NCBI GenBank assembly: GCA_032622095.1
Contig: CP136069.1
Location: forward strand, 183,141,122-183,205,121
DNA: 64,000 nucleotides
From: Siphonodentalium dalli
Taxonomy: Eukaryota > Mollusca > Scaphopoda > Gadilida > Siphonodentaliidae
Direction of reading: 5' to 3'
Shown in pieces: positions 36,801-44,516 of this stretch (the first letter of the stretch is position 1; every line of letters begins with the position of its first letter). A program made the translations under genes and the position numbers. The notes below the pieces were generated by a model that saw only the letters and a list, made by a program, of their open reading frames with translations, made no database searches and was not told where the DNA came from.

Positions 36801-38622
36801 TCCACATGATATCAATACATAAAGTATATATATATATAGACATCCAATATGTGCTAGTCTCCACCCTGGTTGCCCCCCATTCCCTTGTCACCCAGCCTCA
36901 GAGAATGAGATTATTTTAAAGATTGTAAAGATTATTGATTATTGTGGCATTATTAATAAATTCTTGAACAGCTCTAAAGATCTCCATATTCTCTTTCAAT
37001 TTCATGGATGGGATACCAAACGTAAGGTCTTTCTCTGTTATAAAATGAATGCCTAATCTGTAGATAAGGGTCATCATTTCCAGTCTTATAACTGAGTAGT
37101 GAGGACATTCAAAGAAAAAGTGATAGGTCGATTGCACAGTAAAATTTGGATCACATGTGCAAAATTTTGTATCATGAATATAAATGTCATACTTATGTTC
37201 ATTCAGATTACTGCATTTATTGTGCAGTTTACATTTCGATATTTAAATTTCTCTTAAAATATTCCGGGGGTCTTAAAATTTGAAAAAGGGCTGTTATTTT
37301 CATTTTAAAAACATCCAGATTTGGCGCATTTCGTACATCCTCAGAGAGTGTGTTCCAGGAGTCAACTATGTAAGGCATAAACGACTTCTTGTAATGTTCA
37401 GTATTACCGCCAAATGTTTTCAGTCTGTCAGGATATCTTAAGGGGTATTTTGCATTTTATCAGACAGCGGGTAGTGAATCGCCATTGCTGATTTATACAG
37501 TGAATTGTAAGGACCAAATAGTTGCTATTGTCGTCGGCTTTCAATGATCAAATGTCAGTGAGATTCTTGAGTTATGTTTATCCGATGTAATAGTTTCACA
37601 GACAGAGGGACCCCTCCATGTCAGAACGGATATATGTAAGTCTTCGGGAAAGGGACCTTGGGGAGGGCGGTGAGTATCTACCTTCTGTGAGGACAAAACA
37701 AAGATTCTTAAAACCATTTCCTGAAGCCACCTCGAATGGTCTGCCATCTGCCACAACAAAGCCTAGGACAGCTCGGTCATACTTCCGTTTATTGTCAGGG
37801 AGCAACTCTGATTTCTTTGCAGCCATGGATAATTGTTTCTTTTTGGAAGGTTCCAAGGTACCGGGGGTGTTGTCAGTAAATTTCCTTTTCAACACACTGT
37901 CTTTCTCTTTGGCCTCCAGGCGAAGTTTCGGATGTTTACGGCACAAATTGGTCCATAGATGGGATGTAGTTCCCGTCTTTTGAACTGTCAGAACAGTAGT
38001 GCAAGCTTTGCATTTCATATTTTTAGATTCCGACTTTTCCACCGTGAACTCAAAATATTTAACTTTAGAGTTGAGACTACGAAATGTTGGGAATCGGAAC
38101 TGGAGAAATGCAGCAGCAAGCATTGTGGCGACGGAACTAAAGTATTTTTTGCAATCGCAATGGAAGCGCGACAACTCTATTACTCTGTTGCGTAAACTGA
38201 GTTAACGCAGTCTTTGCAGTGGCATAATAGAGTTATTTCGCTTCCATTAACTCAACAGGAACTAGTGAAGTTTGTTTATTGCCACGTGTTCGTGTATTGA
38301 CTGGAGTCTTACGTGCAATAAGTGCTTATTTGCTTAATTCTGCTCAATTTACAAGACATGAAATGAGGAAATAAATGGTGTATCCAATATTCATGATATA
38401 AACGAATCTTCCAATGGAATCAAATTGAAACAGATGACGATTTTGAATCAAATCAAATCTCGAAGCTTCGTCCGACACTAATCTCTCCTCATGTCAGTGT
38501 TGGGCATATTCTGCTTCTCTCAGATGGTACATACCTGTTTTCCTTGGCACTTGGCTTATTTGCTTTACATGTATTTTCCTCTGCTGACTTTGATTGGGGT
38601 TGATTTGACCTTTCGTTGGGTT
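15428..38622 (-). CDS. gene B: multi-exon Smr-domain protein (3' portion)
   Basis: Five minus-strand exons, 38622-38535, 33532-33466, 30897-30855, 22839-22795 and 15810-15428, each have a pyrimidine-rich acceptor and a good donor. Their phases chain without a break: 1>2, 2>0, 0>1, 1>1, 1>stop. The joined peptide is about 200 residues: a polar Ser/Asn/Lys/Gln-rich linker, then a C-terminal domain of about 125 residues. That domain shows the Smr hallmarks IIDMHRW (family DLHG) and ITGQGLHSP (family TGRGxHS), with a basic pattern after it. Smr domains are small MutS2-related nucleic-acid nicking or binding domains; in animals they occur for example at the C-terminus of N4BP2. The Gly of DLHG is replaced by Arg and the Arg of TGRG by Gln, so activity is uncertain. 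The N-terminus is not identified (see 52471-52514). Introns of 2.6-8.1 kb hold most transposons of the window. The linker gives no clue to the parent family. Confidence 0.7.
15908..17321. repeat. degenerate satellite of 150-170-bp units, inverted ends
   Basis: About eight units carry AAATCCAAGATGGCTGCTGG, CGGCCATGTTTTT, GACCCCAAAATGACTCG and ATGACAAATTTTATGATGAT in fixed order. The units start near 16020, 16220, 16315, 16480, 16630, 16790, 16960 and 17110. The block is framed by TAGCTCAACTT (15907-15917) and its reverse complement AAGTTGAGCTA (17313-17323). I know similar CCAAGATGGC units as very common in mollusc genomes. The small plus frames here are translations of the unit. Confidence 0.7.
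17322..17639. other. no gene seen
   Basis: Short unique stretch in intron 4 of gene B. A 62-codon plus frame at 17374-17562 has no splice or domain support. Confidence 0.35.
17640..17812 (-). repeat. probable tRNA-derived SINE
   Basis: The minus strand starts GTGGTCCAGT, then TAGAGTGCTCAG, which resembles a tRNA A-box region. GGTTCCACGATAACC about 50 bases later is a poor B-box-like block. A body with GGGCAAGTTTGTCAGTTGC and TTTCCGGGGGTCAATGGTTT follows. The body recurs at 49772-49810 and resembles a SINE core common in molluscs. It ends in TA-rich sequence. The assignment rests on pattern only. Confidence 0.45.
17963..18102. repeat. near-perfect 140-bp palindrome
   Basis: Arms of about 62 bp (ATATACGCATAGTGTTTCTG inward to GATTTACACCAC) are mirrored exactly around a 13-bp loop GAGCTTCAGCGAG. 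There is no coding capacity. It is either a foldback transposon or the core of one, because a related tandem repeat follows directly. Confidence 0.75.
18112..18275. repeat. two copies of an 81-bp tandem unit
   Basis: GCCACGATCTTTACAATGCG to TTTAATCCACTCTGCGAAG occurs twice in direct order with one single-base length difference. TTTAATCCAC is shared with the adjoining palindrome arms, so the two probably belong to one element. Confidence 0.7.
18300..18788. other. no gene seen
   Basis: Intron sequence of gene B; a 93-codon minus frame at 18277-18558 is AT-rich, without domain features. Confidence 0.35.
18789..18960. repeat. short tandem repeat of about 55 bp
   Basis: CACTATTCAGTGTTAT recurs three times at about 50-60-bp spacing, each followed by a TTGTTAGTGGGTA-like variant, with a degenerate fourth copy near 18935. 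Confidence 0.6.
19190..19740. repeat. dispersed repeat family R2 with internal duplication
   Basis: 19195-19310 (GGGCATGGCAAAATATGCC to GAGCTTACAAAGAATATC) is homologous to 41203-41299, which is cut by the assembly gap. Inside it, GGCCGTAACTCATGT plus about 100 bp occurs twice (19343 and 19511), so the unit is about 168 bp. Confidence 0.6.
19741..20668. other. no gene seen
   Basis: Intron sequence of gene B with no recognised element. A 65-codon plus frame at 20347-20544 has no supporting evidence. Confidence 0.35.
20669..20794. repeat. three copies of a 42-bp tandem unit
   Basis: GCTGGGACAGTTTTAGCAAT plus TGCATCATTTTGTCTATGTG is repeated at 20669, 20711 and 20753. Because 42 is divisible by three, a plus frame reads WDSFSNCIILSxWR three times; this is a consequence of the repeat and not a gene. 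Confidence 0.75.
20795..21530. other. no gene seen
   Basis: AT-rich intron sequence of gene B. The minus frame at 21347-21574 runs into the hAT element and is chance. Confidence 0.35.
22102..22198. repeat. 97-bp palindrome inside the hAT element
   Basis: ATATGAATATCTGGCCACAT and its reverse complement enclose a loop that is itself partly mirrored (TAGGCCTAATGGCCTA). It is a nested foldback or a hairpin of the host element. Confidence 0.7.
22360..22487. repeat. direct repeat of about 38 bp
   Basis: TCACGATTCCGCGAAAACAC plus ATTTTCTCAGAACTGA occurs at 22366 and 22452, each next to a TGACGTCA-like block. It is internal to the hAT element. Confidence 0.65.
22795..22839 (-). CDS. gene B exon (45 nt)
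   Basis: Acceptor TATATTTGCAG|ATGAAG and a strong donor AAACCG|gtaagtatg. Phase 1 in and out; in the gene B frame it reads DEATSSNGYPVHQET. It begins just 70 bp beyond the hAT element's duplicated target, so the insertion narrowly missed the exon. The two other frames would break the join to the Smr exon. Confidence 0.65.
22840..23794. other. no gene seen
   Basis: Intron of gene B. The 69-codon plus frame at 23431-23640 has no recognised features. Confidence 0.35.
23795..24121 (+). repeat. inverted-pair repeat, left copy
   Basis: CCACTTCTAAACAGTTTAAG, a TCGACACCCGACGATCAGTT block and TTCCAAATTTCCAATTTATATACAG are matched in order on the minus strand at 28445-28066. The left copy contains a putative donor (TTTAAG|gtaaat) and acceptor (TATATACAG|GTACCC), so the pair may include an old intron. 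Coding-like sequence follows in this copy only. Confidence 0.65.
24103..24800 (+). pseudogene. frame-shifted coding relic, family not recognised
   Basis: After an acceptor-like TATATACAG the plus strand reads YPLRNYCPPEVIRENMET, then LCKICFDGKKIALGFG and LGEVDLFGHE. The strongly coding composition stops at 24298. An Arg/Glu/Asn-rich continuation (NRPLNQRRERLNRERLN) lies in the next frame from 24255. A second block at 24453-24690 reads IRDLHELKLKMQHTLEAL and NWKTSTFSYVISAIKT. It then passes, near 24690, into another frame that reads NFECLHGYPEADAPPAK. At least two frameshifts and a run of 10 G at 24355-24364 show it is broken. It resembles a repeat-borne or lineage-expanded gene; I cannot name the domain. 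Confidence 0.5.
24840..28065. other. no gene seen
   Basis: 3.2 kb between the inverted repeats with no coding frame I can support. 25456-25469 (minus) is a 14-nt candidate microexon, discussed under findings. Confidence 0.35.
28066..28445 (-). repeat. inverted-pair repeat, right copy
   Basis: Minus-strand homologue of 23795-24121, interrupted by an (AAT)n run at 28331-28349. It keeps a donor-like AGCTTAAG|gtatgtg and an acceptor-like AATATACAG|CTACC, and the shared homology ends at AAATTACTGTCCG. Confidence 0.65.
28600..29888. mobile_element. 1.3-kb element with long, diverged inverted repeats
   Basis: The left arm from TAGTCTGGTCGATAAA to CATTTTGAAGAGGAATATAT is matched by the reverse complement at 29790-29888. 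Arms of about 100 bp have many mismatches. No clear duplication remains. The TAGTC start resembles the MULE-type element at 31979, so it may be an older relative. Confidence 0.5.
30855..30897 (-). CDS. gene B exon (43 nt)
   Basis: Acceptor CTTTACCTCATATTTCAG|ACTAAC and donor GACCAG|gttaga. Phase 0 in, phase 1 out, reading TNSGRKITQNQHRP. The third frame starts TAA, and the phase fits both neighbouring exons. Confidence 0.6.
31138..31785. mobile_element. 648-bp inverted-repeat element
   Basis: TATTTATGTAGTCCAACTAT through CAGCATCCGG at the left is mirrored at 31750-31785 with one or two mismatches. The 38-bp arms enclose about 570 bp without a coding frame. GTAGTCCAA again resembles the start of the element at 31979. 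Confidence 0.6.
31970..33338. mobile_element. MULE-type element, 1351 bp, 9-bp duplication
   Basis: The element is 31979-33329. Its ends TAGTCCAAGTCTTCTCG and reverse complement form terminal inverted repeats of about 105 bp with about three mismatches. ACAGACCAT is duplicated exactly outside (31970-31978, 33330-33338). Long ends plus a 9-bp duplication are diagnostic of Mutator-like elements. There is no transposase. The interior (32510-32960, minus strand) is homologous to 55430-55890, which lacks these ends. This is what a MULE that captured a foreign segment would look like. Confidence 0.8.
32775..32923 (-). CDS. two tiny adjacent frames conserved in the 55.4-kb copy
   Basis: The minus strand reads ATG at 32923, 26 codons (MAKADRLKVKF, CFENNSR), and a TAA that overlaps the next ATG as TAATG at 32843. 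It then reads 22 codons (MEDQNGSFVDDF, ending KIAAN) to a TAG. The copy at 55454-55601 keeps both frames, with the second identical in length. A TATATATAG box lies about 20 bp upstream. Whether either is translated is unknown; conservation could simply mean recent copying. Confidence 0.3.
33466..33532 (-). CDS. gene B exon (67 nt)
   Basis: Acceptor CATTTTATTTCAG|CTGCAA and donor TGGCTA|gtatgtaa. Phase 2 in, phase 0 out, reading CNKKDDVASQNPVL and RPPVWL. Both other frames contain stops, so the frame is decided by this exon alone. Confidence 0.6.
33640..34100. repeat. three degenerate units of about 155 bp
   Basis: GAATTTCTTGATATTTGGTATGTGG-like blocks (truncated or varied in each unit), followed by AGTTATGCCCCTTTTT and AACTTAGAAAT, recur at about 33640, 33800 and 33960. 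They belong to intron 2 of gene B, in the tract between the exons at 33466 and 38535. Confidence 0.6.
34101..34869. other. no gene seen
   Basis: AT-rich intron sequence, with a short ATTCGATATTATCGAAATTTCGAAT palindromic patch near 34752-34776. Confidence 0.3.
34919..35080 (+). pseudogene. BED-type zinc finger fragment (hAT/ZBED relic)
   Basis: After an acceptor-like TGCTTTCAG the plus strand reads WTVPYFKHDKAAG, then CDECNMVYKSQASG and TNLWNHLSKKHPELQKQ. This keeps the C-x2-C and H-x4-H zinc ligands of a BED finger, the DNA-binding domain at the N-terminus of many hAT transposases and ZBED proteins. The frame then runs on without hAT features and stops at 35219, so it is an isolated fragment in an intron of gene B, on the opposite strand. 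Confidence 0.65.
35220..36700. other. no gene seen
   Basis: 1.5 kb of AT-rich intron sequence. Short plus frames at 35307-35528 and 36219-36425 have no support. 35450-35530 holds a piece of the CGAAAAAGGGGCATAACTCC type of dispersed repeat. Confidence 0.35.
36910..37437 (-). pseudogene. 3' end of a LINE-type retrotransposon ORF2
   Basis: The minus strand reads FGGNTEHYKKSFMPYIVDSW, NTLSEDVRNA and LDVFKMKI, then (after a frameshift) CKLHNKCSNLNEHKY, CTCDPNFTVQSTYHFFFECP and HYSVIRLEMM. The C-x1-C...H...C pattern in the last block is the cysteine-rich tail after the reverse transcriptase of many jockey/CR1-like LINEs. Only this tail is present, as expected from 5' truncation. It starts where the hAT relic ends. 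Confidence 0.65.
37437..38108 (-). pseudogene. hAT transposase relic (ZBED-like N-terminal half)
   Basis: The minus strand carries KCKACTTVLTV...SHLWTNLCRKHPKL, a BED finger whose first zinc-binding His is replaced by Asn (WTNL instead of xxHL). It continues DRAVLGFVVADGRPFEV and NGFKNLCFVL, the hAT conserved block. A shift of frame leads to SRISLTFDH, and a second one restores DDNSNYLVLTIHCINQQW, where a TGA stands in place of the expected Trp of the DHW motif. The catalytic C-terminal half is missing and LINE sequence follows instead. It is dead as a transposase. Confidence 0.7.
38161..38247. repeat. imperfect inverted repeat at the 5' edge of the hAT relic
   Basis: GGAAGCGCGACAACTCTATTA and the near-complement TAATAGAGTTATTTCGCTTCC face each other across about 45 bp (one is truncated by a base here). 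It may be a remnant of the original element end. Confidence 0.4.
38535..38622 (-). CDS. gene B exon (88 nt)
   Basis: Acceptor AATTTATTTCAG|AACCC and donor AAACAG|gtatgt. In phase 1>2 it reads PNERSNQPQSKSAEEN and CKANKPSAKEN, a polar, probably disordered segment. A second frame is open inside the exon, but joining it to the next exon runs into a TGA; only this phase continues. Confidence 0.6.
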
Positions 38623-38896
38623 CTGAAATAAATTAATTTTTTTAGAATGGTAGAAAAATACCTTCGCTGTATTTAGTTTTATTCAAATCCACAAAGTAAA
38701 GATATCGAAATTGCGCCAATATGATTTTTCATAATCAACACTTTCAATTATATCAAAATTTGTTTGAAGCACAAAGATACATTTCAGCACAAAGCAATTT
38801 TAACGCTCTTTATTATTACAAGAAATGCTCTTATTGTTCAAGACTGAAAAATCTCACAATGAATTATTTAAGAGATAAATCTCAATCATTTAAGAA

Positions 38897-39029
38897 ATGA
38901 CTTGCACATCAATTGGGGTCATTAGATTTTGACCAGCCAATGTAATCAAACAAAGTGTGTGTGTTTAATGAACTTTGTTTAATTACTCTGCTGGTCAAGA
39001 CAAATGACCCAAATCAATCTGCAAGTCAT
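38897..39029. repeat. 133-bp foldback
   Basis: ATGACTTGCACATCAATTGG, then GGTCATT, GACCAGC and AACAAAGT, mirrored with few mismatches to GCAAGTCAT at 39029. The loop is about 12 bp. Confidence 0.65.
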
Positions 39030-39404
39030 ATACCATTCAATAAACCAATTCTATAAATTGTGATATTAAACGTTTAATAACAGGAAATAGTGCCAGGTGA
39101 CCAGGTGTTTACATTCTGTATGCTATGTCTCAAAATACTGTGGAAAATTTTTCTAACAAACTATAATGAATGAAGAGTTTGAACACTTGTCATTAAATAT
39201 ATGCCATTAAAAATGCCCAAGAGTCTTTATTTATCTGGGACTATTTCTTTATGCAGGCAAACAATGCATATTATGTGAAATGTCATCGCATGCCTTGTAG
39301 AAGTCGATGTTTGATTTGCGTCCCATTTGTTGATTTAGGTATGTTTATTCAAGGTTTTGGATCATATGATAAATAAAATCTACAACTCGTCTCCAGATTA
39401 TAGC

Positions 39405-39505
39405 GGAATTTACAAAACTCGTCCAGTAAATTAGGTCTGGACCTCACCAAAGGCTCGGTCCAGACATAATTTGAGGGACTTGTTCTGACTTGTTTTGTAA
39501 ATTCC
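39405..39505. repeat. 101-bp foldback
   Basis: GGAATTTACAAAACTCGTCC and its near-complement at 39486-39505 enclose a second mirrored pair GGTCTGGACC / GGTCCAGAC. Confidence 0.6.
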
Positions 39506-39713
39506 TTTTGTAAATTTATAGAGTACAATTTAATAGAACATTAATCATTTGAACAACCTTTCAAAACTACCAAAACAATTGTAAGCAACATATTGTTCAA
39601 ATTCCAACACAGTTTCCCAATACCATGCAGCAAGCGGGTGTACACGGTTGGCTTGAAGTGATGCAGGCATTTCGTTCATTAGCCAATAACTGAAGTGTCA
39701 ACTTCAGTTATTG

Positions 39714-39810
39714 GTTTATGATAGGCTTGCCATGATTATTCGATTAATCGACTAACCTTCGGCAGGTGCGGTAGTCGACGGTTATTTACTTTCGTCGACT
39801 AATCGCCCAA

Positions 39811-39875
<65 letters not shown>

Positions 39876-40904
39876 GGGTATGGTTGTGTAAATTGTGTAT
39901 CGATGTCATGCCTGGAAGTAACTGTTAACCACGTATGCAGCACAATTCCGTTGCAGTGTCCTCTGTCTTTGATGTTGCTGCAGACGTTTGGCGGTCATCT
40001 TCAAAGAATTATGTGTTCACACAGTACGTGCCTGGCTGGCAGCATCCTTCAGTTTGTCTTTGATGTCTGCGCCGACTTTTCACAGAATCATCGCTGATGT
40101 GCGTGGGTGAATCTGATCAGCTATTGGTTGGAATATATGTTAGTGTGTTAGGCCGTGGGCAGACCTCGGAAGGTTGCAAATAATTAACATTACATGTATT
40201 CTCATTTGGTGCCATTGTAAAAAAATGTCTTCAAGAAAACAATCCGATGTTTGGGAGTTCTTTGACAAGGGGTTACGTATATAATATAAACTATTAATTT
40301 GTTTCATTATTTCTTGCAATTCTTTATTGAAAATGTCCAGGTTATACACGGCAGTAATTGTGACTGCATCCCCGGGCCCAGGGTCCCCCACAAAAGCTCA
40401 AATACCTCCCACTGTCTACCTATGTCCTCGTTAAATTCATTGTAAGTGCACACCTTCCGCCGCAATTTCACCGATTAATGTGAAGCACGTGACCTGCCAA
40501 ATTACGTAGCGGCGGCTTGGGAGTCGCGATCGAGATAAGCTTTACTTCGTGCAATTTTGCACAGTTACTTTCACATCGTACTCATATGCAGTTTGCTCTA
40601 ACTTTGCCAGAAACATCGGCAATATGGGCACTTGGCAGTATTTAATAGTAAGGGCCTGTTAAAAACTACATCGGGACGAATGAGACCATGATTATTCCTT
40701 GTTGTATATGCAATAAAACAGTGTAAACACGGAACATCGACTTCAAAATGAATGTAAAGAAGTCATCGTAATTTCGCATTTATCACTTGTTTACCTGGAT
40801 GTAATACAGGGCGCATGTATTACCGATTAATCGACTAACTGACGATTATAGCTGCCGATTAGTTGATTATGAAAACTCATAGTCGTGGCAACCCTAGTTT
40901 ATGA
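39714..40904. mobile_element. hAT-type non-autonomous element, 1175 bp
   Basis: The element is 39722-40896, with TAGGCTTGCCA at the left and TAGGGTTGCCA (reverse complement) at the right. GTTTATGA is duplicated exactly at 39714-39721 and 40897-40904. An 8-bp duplication and TAGGG-type ends define hAT. Subterminal zones carry repeated CGATTAATCGACTAA / CGACTAATCG motifs. There is no transposase; the 83-codon minus frame at 40140-40391 is not hAT-like. It contains a run of 64 G at 39811-39874. Confidence 0.85.
39811..39874 (+). repeat. homopolymer of 64 G
   Basis: Uninterrupted G from 39811 to 39874, then TGGGTATGG. The length should be treated as approximate because such runs are hard to sequence and assemble. 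Confidence 0.8.
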
Positions 40905-41202
40905 ACATCGGAAAAATTCATGTTAACTGTATGGTGAAATGTACTGATTCCTACGGGAGCTAATTGCATGAATGTAGAGGGTGTGTGATTATTAAGTAAT
41001 AATTGAAGAGCATATATAGTCGTTGTATGATTATATTATTTATTACACACCAATTGTTATCTTTCAGTTGATTATATTTCTTCAGCATGTGTGGTGATAT
41101 CACACATTTGCACAGAACCAGAGCAGTCCACATATCTTGCTTGACTAAACTAGAGGTGAGCTATCCCAATGGAACAAAGGATACCCCCCATGGCAGTCGA
41201 GA
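40905..41202. other. no gene seen
   Basis: Unique AT-rich stretch between the hAT element and a copy of repeat R2. Confidence 0.3.
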
Positions 41203-41299
41203 ACAAGAGCATCACTAGGGCATGGAAAATACGCCCTGTAGCCATTTCGAATTGTACTACCACATAATAAAATAATAATTTGAGCTTACAAAGAATATC
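41203..41299. repeat. dispersed repeat R2, truncated by the gap
   Basis: Homologous to 19195-19310 and ends exactly at the assembly gap in GAGCTTACAAAGAATATC. Confidence 0.65.
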
Positions 41300-41399
41300 N
41301 NNNNNNNNNNNNNNNNNNNNNNNNNNNNNNNNNNNNNNNNNNNNNNNNNNNNNNNNNNNNNNNNNNNNNNNNNNNNNNNNNNNNNNNNNNNNNNNNNNN
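41300..41399. other. assembly gap of exactly 100 N
   Basis: A block of 100 N is the usual placeholder for a gap of unknown size. Confidence 0.95.
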
Positions 41400-42281
41400 T
41401 ATGATTCTGGTTCTAGGCCTACTCAATTTTAATCACTAACTTGTTTGTTAGGCGCTTTCTAACTGATTTGAGATACATGAGTTGATTTTGACTCGATATG
41501 CAACATATCGGGGTAAGATGACTCAGCTCTCCATTGTGGCTTCATTGTGACCCTAGAAGCATCAATAATGATGATGGTGTTTTTGAAGTTATAAAATGTT
41601 TTAAACGTTATACAAAGGTAAAATATGGACATAACATGTCTTTAGTAAAACAAATTGCATGAGCTAGGTTGTAAAAAAAAACATTTTTGCATGTTTGGCC
41701 TCTCGGACCACCCATTGTGCAAAAAACGTTACGGCTATACCTCCACCCCTGAGATTGAATTGGTCACTCACTGTTTTTTTTTTTATTTGTGTGTGATAAA
41801 GGTACCCGGGTTCTGAAAATTGGGACATAAAGGTACCGGTACCCAGTTTGGAAAACATAGTGATAAAAGTACGCAGGTTCATCGAATATCAAATTAAACG
41901 ATCGTCTTTGTGAAAATTCGTTCGGTTGTAGGCCTATATATATGTAAGCACACAGTTGCTTTCAGTCTTAAAATGTTTGAACTGCTCTAAATTAAAAGGA
42001 TGTATTCCGATGAAGTACCGTATATCGACTAATGTATCCTTTGATATGTTGTCCTGCATATGTTGTAACACAAACATACCCGTCCACCGCAGATGAACAT
42101 GGGTATACGGTACCTAATTTATCACGATTTCCCCCGGGAATCCCCCAACCTGGGTACCTAAATCCCACTGGGTAGGCCTACCTTCCAGGGATGTGGCTAT
42201 ATAGAGGGTGGTGTGGGGTGTCTCACCCCCAGCAGAGAGCTATATTTTCAATAGTTGGAAATTCCTAATTTCAGGTAAAAA
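41400..42281 (+). repeat. 0.88-kb direct repeat, copy 1
   Basis: Starts at the first base after the gap (TATGATTCTGGTTCTAGG) and ends ATTTCAGGTAAAAA. It is almost identical to 42797-43681, with only a few single-base length differences. The 72-codon minus frame (41664-41882) is the same in both copies and looks non-coding. Confidence 0.9.
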
Positions 42282-42796
42282 TCTCATTCTGCAAATTTCA
42301 GGTAAAAATTTGCATACACTAATCACAACTTATGGAAGACTGAGTATTATAAATCAGAAAATCAGTTCTTTAAAACCTGAAATTTACAGTATTATTTTAA
42401 ATGTCAGACGACTTGAGATTTCAAGCTATTTATTTGTATTATGTTTGTTATGTTCTCGATATTATCGGGAAGAACCAAAATTATTTAATTTTTCATGTTT
42501 ACAAAACTGTAAAAAAAAGCAGGTGTTTTTGTTTCCTGTAATATTATATTGACATATCTGTGATTTATGCTGAGCACAGTGAGCAGGCACTATAGTATTG
42601 TTTGTAGAAGTCATGGAACTTGAGGTTTTTAAGCTTTTTACTTTCATGATGTTTCTTGTGTTCTCAGATTGATCAGGAACAATAAAAAATATTTTATTTT
42701 TACATTTGTATGTTTTATGCTTACAAGACTGTTGAAATTCCCAGTTGTTTGCTGGCTCACCAGGCTCACACTAAATATTATGTTGATACCATAGCC
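42282..42796. other. spacer between the 0.88-kb copies
   Basis: 515 bp without a gene. It begins with a second TTTCAGGTAAAAAT block, so the join may have been mediated by this short repeat. Confidence 0.4.
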
Positions 42797-43681
42797 TATG
42801 ATTCTGGTTCTAGGCCTACTCAATTTTAATCACTAACTTGTTTGTTAGGCGCTTTCTAACTGATTTGAGATACATGAGTTGATTTTGACTCGATATGCAA
42901 CATATCGGGGTAAGATGACTCAGCTCTCCATTGTGGCTTCATTGTGACCCTAGAAGCATCAATAATGATGATGGTGTTTTTGAAGTTATAAAATGTTTTT
43001 AAACGTTATACAAAGGTAAAATATGGACATAACATGTCTTTAGTAAAACAAATTGCATGAGCTAGGTTGTAAAAAAAAACATTTTTGCACTGTTTGGCCT
43101 CTCGGACCACCCATTGTGCAAAAAACGTTACGGCTATACCTCCACCCCTGAGATTGAATTGGTCACTCACTGTTTTTTTTTTTATTTGTGTGTGATAAAG
43201 GTACCCGGGTTCTGAAAATTGGGACATAAAGGTACCGGTACCCAGTTTGGAAAACATAGTGATAAAAGTACGCAGGTTCATCGAATATCAAATTAAACGA
43301 TCGTCTTTGTTGAAAATTCGTTCGGTTGTAGGCCTATATATATGTAAGCACACAGTTGCTTTCAGTCTTAAAATGTTTGAACTGCTCTAAATTAAAAGGA
43401 TGTATTCCGATGAAGTACCGTATATCGACTAATGTATCCTTTGATATGTTGTCCTGCATATGTTGTAACACAAACATACCCGTCCACCGCAGATGAACAT
43501 GGGTATACGGTACCTAATTTATCACGATTTCCCCCGGGAATCCCCCAACCTGGGTACCTAAATCCCACTGGGTAGGCCTACCTTCCAGGGATGTGGCTAT
43601 ATAGAGGGTGGTGTGGGGTGTCTCACCCCCAGCAGAGAGCTATATTTTCAATAGTTGGAAATTCCTAATTTCAGGTAAAAA
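42797..43681 (+). repeat. 0.88-kb direct repeat, copy 2
   Basis: Nearly identical to 41400-42281, offset 1397-1400 bp. Confidence 0.9.
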
Positions 43682-43754
43682 CAATTTATTGGGGGGGAAT
43701 TTATTGTTTTTTTTTCGACCAATATTTGCATATGTTCCTATTTTTGGTCAAAAT

Positions 43755-44350
43755 TTTTGACAGAAATGGTCATCAGTTGGAAATTTTCCAACCTTAAGGA
43801 GGTGACAGGTTGGAATTTCCAACACTTGGAAAGCTTGTGTCCTGGTCCCTCCCCCGTGGCCAGTCAAAAACTTCTAGTTAATTTAAGAAACAATATTGTC
43901 ATACAATTGGTCAACATTGTCATTGGAATTGTCATCAGTTGGAAATTTCCAACCTAAGTGGGGTGTAGGGTTTGAAATTTCCAACAGTAGGAAGGCTTGG
44001 AGGGCTAGTCTAGATGTTAGGATTTTGCGATTTTCTTGTTCAGATTTCAAAGTTTTCGCATACCGGGCCGAACCATGGTCGGCCCGGTGTGTCATTGCCC
44101 CATCCACATGGCCAATACAAATCTGCAAATTAGTTTAGCAAAACAATATTTTACTACATTTGGTCAAACTTGTAGACATAAATGGTCATCAGTTGAATAA
44201 TTTTCCAACCTGAGGGGAGCATGAGGTTTGAAATTTCCAACACTAGGAAAGCTTCAGTTGAGGCCAGTCTAGATGCTAGGATTGCGATTTTCTTGTATAG
44301 TTTTCAAAATTTTCTCACACCCGGGCCGAACAACCATGGTCGGCCCGGTG
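43755..44350. repeat. three tandem units of about 170-260 bp
   Basis: Units share GGTCATCAGTTGGAAATTTTCC-like text (varied), GGTTTGAAATTTCCAACA and TAGGAAAGCTT. The last two also share TCTAGATGxTAGGATT and GGTCGGCCCGGTG. All plus and minus frames here are products of the repeat. Confidence 0.65.
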
Positions 44351-44516
44351 TTTCCTGGTCTGTTGTCGGTAGCTGTGTGAATTTGTCTGAATTAGATCAC
44401 TAGTTGTTTTTTTTTGGGGCAATTTTCAGGTTAAAATATCTTAATGCTCTCATACTGGGAAAATAGAAGCATGGCTTATGGATATATAGGAAATTAGGCC
44501 TGAGCATGAGGTACAA

